DNA of 9,286 nt. Origin: Clostridiales bacterium UBA6330. Its GTDB lineage: Bacteria > Bacillota > Clostridia > Oscillospirales > CAG-272. A program made the position numbers and the translations under genes. Position 1 is the first letter of the stretch, and each line of letters opens with the position of its first letter. Below, piece after piece: positions 6,974 to 9,286 of the stretch. The notes under the pieces were generated by a model that worked only from the letters and a program-made list of their open reading frames with translations, ran no database searches and was not told the DNA's origin. The stretch is from NCBI GenBank assembly GCA_002438075.1, contig DJSQ01000114.1, forward strand, positions 1 through 9,286. Reading direction: 5' to 3'.

Positions 6974-7963
6974 TTATGCCATCGTGGAAAGCATTTCCCG
7001 CGTGACGGCAAAGTGGGTTTCCCTGCCCTCGTCAAAGGCGCGGAATTCCTCCGCCATATAAGCGCCCATTCTCGCGCATTCGGTCTGCTGACTGCCCGAG
7101 ATGTGCGGGGTCAGAAAAACGTTCGGAAGCGTGAGCAGGGGCGAGGTGGGCGCGGGCGGCTCGGGGTCGACCACATCCAATAGGGCACAGAGGTCGGGAC
7201 GCGCGGTCAGAACCGCAAGCAGCTCGTCCTCGCGGACGGTTGCACCCCGCCCCGTGTTGAGGAAGGTTGCCCCCTGCTTCATGGAAGCGAAAAGCCCGCC
7301 GTTCAGCATTCCCACCGTTGCGGGGACGTTTGCCAAGTGGTTGCTGACCACATCGGAGGCGGCGAACAGCTCCTCAAGCGTGACCTTTTCCGCGCCGAGC
7401 GCATGAAGCTCTTCCGCCGTGAGGAAGGCATCGTATGCAAGCACGCGCAGGTGGTAGTCCCGCAAACGCTCGGCAACCATCCGCCCGATCATCCCGCATC
7501 CGATGATGCCGACCGTTGCGCCGTAGTTCCCCGCATATCGGTTTGAGAGCGCGCGGGCGGTATTCCAGTCGGTTCCCGTGTGCAGACTGCGGCAGGCGCG
7601 GAAATAGCCCTTGTTCGCCAGCAGAATCTGCGCCACGGTGTATTCCGCAACGGGGACCGCATTCGCCGCCCGCGCGGAAAAGACCGCAACGCCCGCATCG
7701 AGAAACGGTGCGGCAAAGCTCTGCACGCTCCCCGCCGCATAAAACACCGCACGCAGGGAGGGGAGACAGTCCCGTATTTCCCGCTCTTCAAAACGCGGCA
7801 TTCCCCATGTGGAGAACAGATAGCGCGTGCTGTGATATTGCGCGGGGGACGCGAGAATGTCCGCCTTTGTCACCGTTTCTCCGCTCAGCCCGACCGCGCG
7901 GAGGTTCTCCGCCGTCCAGACCAGCGGCAGGTCCGCGCCGCCCATCAGAATCTTTTCGTTCAC
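6974..7963 (-). CDS. D-2-hydroxyacid dehydrogenase family protein
   Basis: An NAD-dependent dehydrogenase of 329 residues, expected to interconvert a 2-hydroxy acid and a 2-keto acid (or a similar sugar acid) in the cytoplasm. The nucleotide-binding domain is inserted in the catalytic domain as usual: GIIGCGMIG at 152-160 and Asp178 after the second strand, indicating NAD. The catalytic triad is complete: Arg239 (NTGRGATV), Glu268 (DPEPP) and His287 (TPHISGS). Length is normal. The GTG start is preferred because AAGGAAGG sits just upstream (about 7972-7979, 8-base spacer) and the mapped promoter puts the transcript start near 7999. An ATG at 7990 would then have only a 9-base leader, and the one at 8068 lies upstream of the promoter. 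First gene of the five-gene operon. The segment SNHLANVPAT (207-216) differs from the common SLHxPLTxxT of phosphoglycerate dehydrogenases, so it is not SerA. Confidence 0.9.
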   Translation of the reverse strand: MNEKILMGGADLPLVWTAENLRAVGLSGETVTKADILASPAQYHSTRYLFSTWGMPRFEEREIRDCLPSLRAVFYAAGSVQSFAAPFLDAGVAVFSARAANAVPVAEYTVAQILLANKGYFRACRSLHTGTDWNTARALSNRYAGNYGATVGIIGCGMIGRMVAERLRDYHLRVLAYDAFLTAEELHALGAEKVTLEELFAASDVVSNHLANVPATVGMLNGGLFASMKQGATFLNTGRGATVREDELLAVLTARPDLCALLDVVDPEPPAPTSPLLTLPNVFLTPHISGSQQTECARMGAYMAEEFRAFDEGRETHFAVTREMLSTMA

Positions 7964-8005
7964 ACCGTTTTCCTTCCTTTCGGGTTTCATAGCCTTCTGC
8001 TTTTT

Positions 8006-8033
8006 ATTATACAGGATTTCTTTCGTTTTGCAA
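8006..8033 (-). promoter_or_regulatory. Promoter of the five-gene minus-strand operon
   Basis: On the minus strand a perfect TATAAT (-10, 8006-8011) is preceded by TTGCAA (-35, 8028-8033) with a 16-base spacer. Transcription would start near 7999, giving a leader of about 36 bases that carries the ribosome binding site of the GTG start at 7963. The box quality and placement between divergent genes make this the natural operon promoter. Confidence 0.75.
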
Positions 8034-8068
8034 AGTGTAGGTTTTGCCGAATTTGCGAAAAAACGCAA
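8025..8068. promoter_or_regulatory. Candidate operator: direct repeats and palindrome
   Basis: The heptamer GTTTTGC occurs at 8025-8031 and 8041-8047, 16 bases apart, with a related ATTTGCG at 8051-8057. The last overlaps an inverted repeat, TTGCG-A6-CGCAA (8053-8068). The first heptamer overlaps the -35 box of the minus-strand promoter, and the palindrome lies about 50-70 bases upstream of that transcript start and about 40 bases before the -35 of the divergent promoter. Direct repeats suit AraC-type proteins, while the palindrome suits a dimeric repressor. Either could be the binding site of the AraC protein encoded in this operon. Inference from position and symmetry only. Confidence 0.45.
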
Positions 8069-8106
8069 CTTTTACATAATTTTTCTTCGGTTTCCGCAGG
8101 ACGCTG

Positions 8107-8135
8107 TTGACAGAACGGCGCGAACGTGCTAAAAT
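8107..8135 (+). promoter_or_regulatory. Strong divergent promoter of the isomerase gene
   Basis: A consensus -35 TTGACA (8107-8112), a 17-base spacer and a -10 TAAAAT (8130-8135) with the extended -10 dinucleotide TG at 8127-8128. The start would fall near 8142, leaving a leader of about 67 bases. This is close to an ideal housekeeping-sigma promoter, so any regulation probably acts by repression or through the leader. Confidence 0.85.
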
Positions 8136-8145
8136 GAAATAAAAG

Positions 8146-8173
8146 CGGACGGTGCCAACCCCGCAACCGTCCG
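8146..8173 (+). promoter_or_regulatory. Hairpin at the 5' end of the isomerase mRNA leader
   Basis: A perfect 8-bp stem CGGACGGT (8146-8153) / ACCGTCCG (8166-8173) with a 12-base loop begins a few bases after the predicted transcript start. It is followed by A-rich sequence, not a T-tract, so it is not an attenuator. It could protect the mRNA 5' end or act as an operator. No known riboswitch is recognised. Confidence 0.5.
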
Positions 8174-8208
8174 AAAACAAAGAAAATGAAAAAAGGAAAC
8201 AAACGCAT

Positions 8209-9000
8209 ATGAAAAAATGCTTTTCAACGCTCGGCTGTGCGGAGCGGTCGCTGACCGACATCATCGCACTTGCACAGGCATACCAAATCCCATGTCTGGA
8301 ATTTCGGGGAATCGGCGGCGTGATTGATAACCGCGAAATCCCCGACTTCGCCCCCAACCGCCTTGCCGAAACCCGCGCCGCGCTGGACCGCGCGGGAGTT
8401 CGCGTGCAGGTCATCGGGGCTTCCGCCTCCTTCCATGACCCGCACGAACGGGCGGCTTCCCTTGAGGAGGCACACGCCGCCGTCATGATTGCCTCCGCAC
8501 TCGGCGCACCCTATATCCGCGTGTTCGGCAATAATACGGGGGAGGACCCCGCCGCCGCAACACGGAGCGTGATCGAAGGACTTTCCCTGCTTGCCGAGGA
8601 TGCCGCCGCGCATGGCGTGACCGCCCTGCTGGAGACGCACGGCGATTTCAACCGCAAGGAAACACTGGAGCCGATTCTGGAAGCACTCGACGGTCGCGCA
8701 GGCTTCGGTGTCATCTGGGACGTGATGCATACCTATTTCGCAACGGGACGGGACTTTCAACCGATCTATAGCCTTCTTCGCCCCTATATCCGCCATATCC
8801 ACGTCAAGGATTGCCTCCCCGACCACACGCAGGTCCTTCCCGACAGGGGAGATATCCCGCTCCGCGCCATCATAGACCGGCTCCGCAACGATGCCTACGA
8901 CGGCTGTATCTCCCTCGAATGGGAACATAAATGGCACCCCGAGCTCCCCCCAATAGAGGAAGCCCTCACCGCAATGTCGAATATCCTCGCAGCAAAATAA
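8209..9000 (+). CDS. Sugar phosphate isomerase/epimerase-like TIM-barrel protein
   Basis: A 263-residue protein of the xylose-isomerase-like/AP-endonuclease-2 TIM-barrel superfamily (sugar isomerases and epimerases such as IolE, hydroxypyruvate isomerase and tagatose epimerases). The metal-binding set can be read off: Glu142 in LLETHGDF, Asp171 and His174 in WDVMHTY, His198 in HIHVKD and Glu237 in SLEWEHKWHP. These residues occur at the expected strand ends, so it is probably an active divalent-metal enzyme. The ATG at 8209 is chosen because AAAGGA lies at 8192-8197 upstream and the sequence then opens with a normal first strand; an in-frame GTG at 8152 would add 19 polar residues encoded inside the leader hairpin. 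It is divergent from the oxidoreductase operon and has its own strong promoter. The role is probably to isomerise the keto or aldehyde sugar made by the operon enzymes. The substrate is unknown. Confidence 0.88.
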   Translation: MKKCFSTLGCAERSLTDIIALAQAYQIPCLEFRGIGGVIDNREIPDFAPNRLAETRAALDRAGVRVQVIGASASFHDPHERAASLEEAHAAVMIASALGAPYIRVFGNNTGEDPAAATRSVIEGLSLLAEDAAAHGVTALLETHGDFNRKETLEPILEALDGRAGFGVIWDVMHTYFATGRDFQPIYSLLRPYIRHIHVKDCLPDHTQVLPDRGDIPLRAIIDRLRNDAYDGCISLEWEHKWHPELPPIEEALTAMSNILAAK

Positions 9001-9082
9001 AATCCCCCCAAATACCCTCTCCACCAAACGAGTGCGAAGCCGCACCATATAAAAACCTCGCACCTCCCATCCCAACCAAAAG

Positions 9083-9161
9083 CTTCCCCCCAAGAGCACC
9101 CGCCCCAAACAAAGCGAAAGAAATTTTTCGCCATGCAAGGGCGGGTGCTCTTGGGGGGAAG
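9083..9161. repeat. Long inverted repeat with nested hairpin
   Basis: A perfect 23-bp inverted repeat, arms 9083-9105 and 9139-9161, encloses a 33-base centre that itself holds a 6-bp hairpin GCGAAA/TTTCGC (9114-9119 with 9126-9131). Similarity of the flanks continues imperfectly outwards (C-rich 9061-9082 against G-rich 9162-9184), so the full foldback may exceed 40 bp per arm. It lies 82 bases after the isomerase stop, has no T-tract on the plus strand and so is not an ordinary terminator. It could still block the transcript or protect its 3' end. The size and nesting suggest a MITE-like or dispersed intergenic element. The flank 9001-9082 holds no gene. Confidence 0.75.
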
Positions 9162-9190
9162 TTCGGGGTGGGTCAGGGAGGTTTGGAGGG
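9153..9190 (+). other. Potential G-quadruplex motif
   Basis: The plus strand has five runs of three or more G: 9153-9158, 9165-9168, 9170-9172, 9176-9178 and 9188-9190. The first four are separated by loops of 6, 1 and 3 bases, meeting the usual G3+N1-7 rule. The first run overlaps the right arm of the long inverted repeat, so duplex and quadruplex folds would compete. It is a sequence-pattern prediction only. Confidence 0.45.
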
Positions 9191-9195
9191 TAGGT

Positions 9196-9267
9196 GACAA
9201 GATTTTGCAACGCAAAATCTTGTCAGTAGCGGCTTTGCCGCGTTAGACCCATCTCCGAAAGGGGTCT
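9196..9267. repeat. Tandem hairpin cluster at the right edge
   Basis: Three hairpins follow one another: a perfect 13-bp stem GACAAGATTTTGC/GCAAAATCTTGTC (9196-9208 with 9212-9224, 3-base loop), GCGGC/GCCGC (9229-9233 with 9237-9241) and AGACCC/GGGTCT (9245-9250 with 9262-9267). There is no T-tract after any of them and no credible gene. The remaining bases to 9286 show nothing else. Chains of this kind are typical of repetitive intergenic elements in GC-rich Clostridia, and the element probably continues beyond the window. Confidence 0.6.
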
Positions 9268-9286
9268 CCCTGCGCCTCCAAGGTCT

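Noticed and set aside
7964..8068. Longer N-terminus for the 2-hydroxyacid dehydrogenase (ATG at 8068 or 7990)
   Set aside because: The TATAAT box and predicted transcript start fall inside that extension, and the GTG at 7963 has the better ribosome binding site.
9083..9161. Simple intrinsic terminator for the isomerase gene
   Set aside because: The stem is strong but no T-tract follows the right arm and the central loop is long, so it does not fit an ordinary rho-independent terminator.
8224..9210. 328-codon minus-strand open frame antisense to the isomerase
   Set aside because: Opposes a gene with a promoter, ribosome binding site and metal-site motifs; its start lies in the hairpin repeat region and it shows no family features.
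1..9286. CRISPR arrays, tRNA or rRNA genes, transposase or phage genes
   Set aside because: No regularly spaced direct repeats, no cloverleaf-like or ribosomal sequence and no recombinase motifs were seen on either strand.

Overview
This 9.3 kb window is a bacterial catabolic locus of seven protein genes. All seven are intact in sequence and tightly packed. The organism is probably a GC-rich, Gram-positive anaerobe of the Clostridia (Oscillospirales-like gut bacteria). The reasons are very GC-rich coding sequence combined with AT-rich promoters of the TTGACA/TATAAT type, strong AGGAGG or AAGGAGG ribosome binding sites, frequent TTG and GTG starts, and an oxygen-independent set of flavin and iron-sulfur oxidoreductases. 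Taxonomy is inferred from composition and signals only.

Left module (1-2254). A plus-strand gene (87-1964, TTG start) encodes a cytoplasmic heparinase II/III-family polysaccharide lyase and ends at a clear intrinsic terminator. After it lies about 240 bp of non-coding DNA with a chain of hairpins that looks like a dispersed repeat. A short stretch of this repeat recurs in inverted orientation at the very left edge of the window, so copies bracket the lyase gene.

Middle module (2255-8033, minus strand). One promoter near 8006-8033 appears to drive five genes, in transcription order: a D-2-hydroxyacid dehydrogenase, an old-yellow-enzyme-type FMN oxidoreductase with a C-terminal four-cysteine cluster, a short-chain dehydrogenase, a fumarate-reductase-like FAD flavoprotein and an AraC-family regulator. 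Two junctions have 4-base ATGA stop/start overlaps and the other two have gaps of 22 and 43 bp. A terminator overlaps the stop codon of the regulator gene.

Right module (8034-9286). A divergent promoter with near-consensus -35, extended -10 and 17-bp spacing drives a xylose-isomerase-like TIM-barrel sugar isomerase/epimerase (8209-9000). The shared control region holds a palindrome and direct repeats that could be operators. Beyond the isomerase, the last 286 bases have no gene. They hold a 23-bp perfect inverted repeat, a G-quadruplex-type run of guanines and three more hairpins, which look like a second, different repeat element.

Taken together, the lyase would cleave an imported acidic oligosaccharide, and the oxidoreductases and isomerase would oxidise, reduce or rearrange the resulting sugar acid or a linked aglycone. 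The AraC protein would sense an intermediate. The substrate cannot be named from sequence. The FAD protein lacks the family's usual His-Pro-Thr active-site motif and the FMN protein lacks the usual C-terminal NAD(P)H/FAD half, so the redox chemistry may be non-standard. No transporter or sugar kinase lies in the window.
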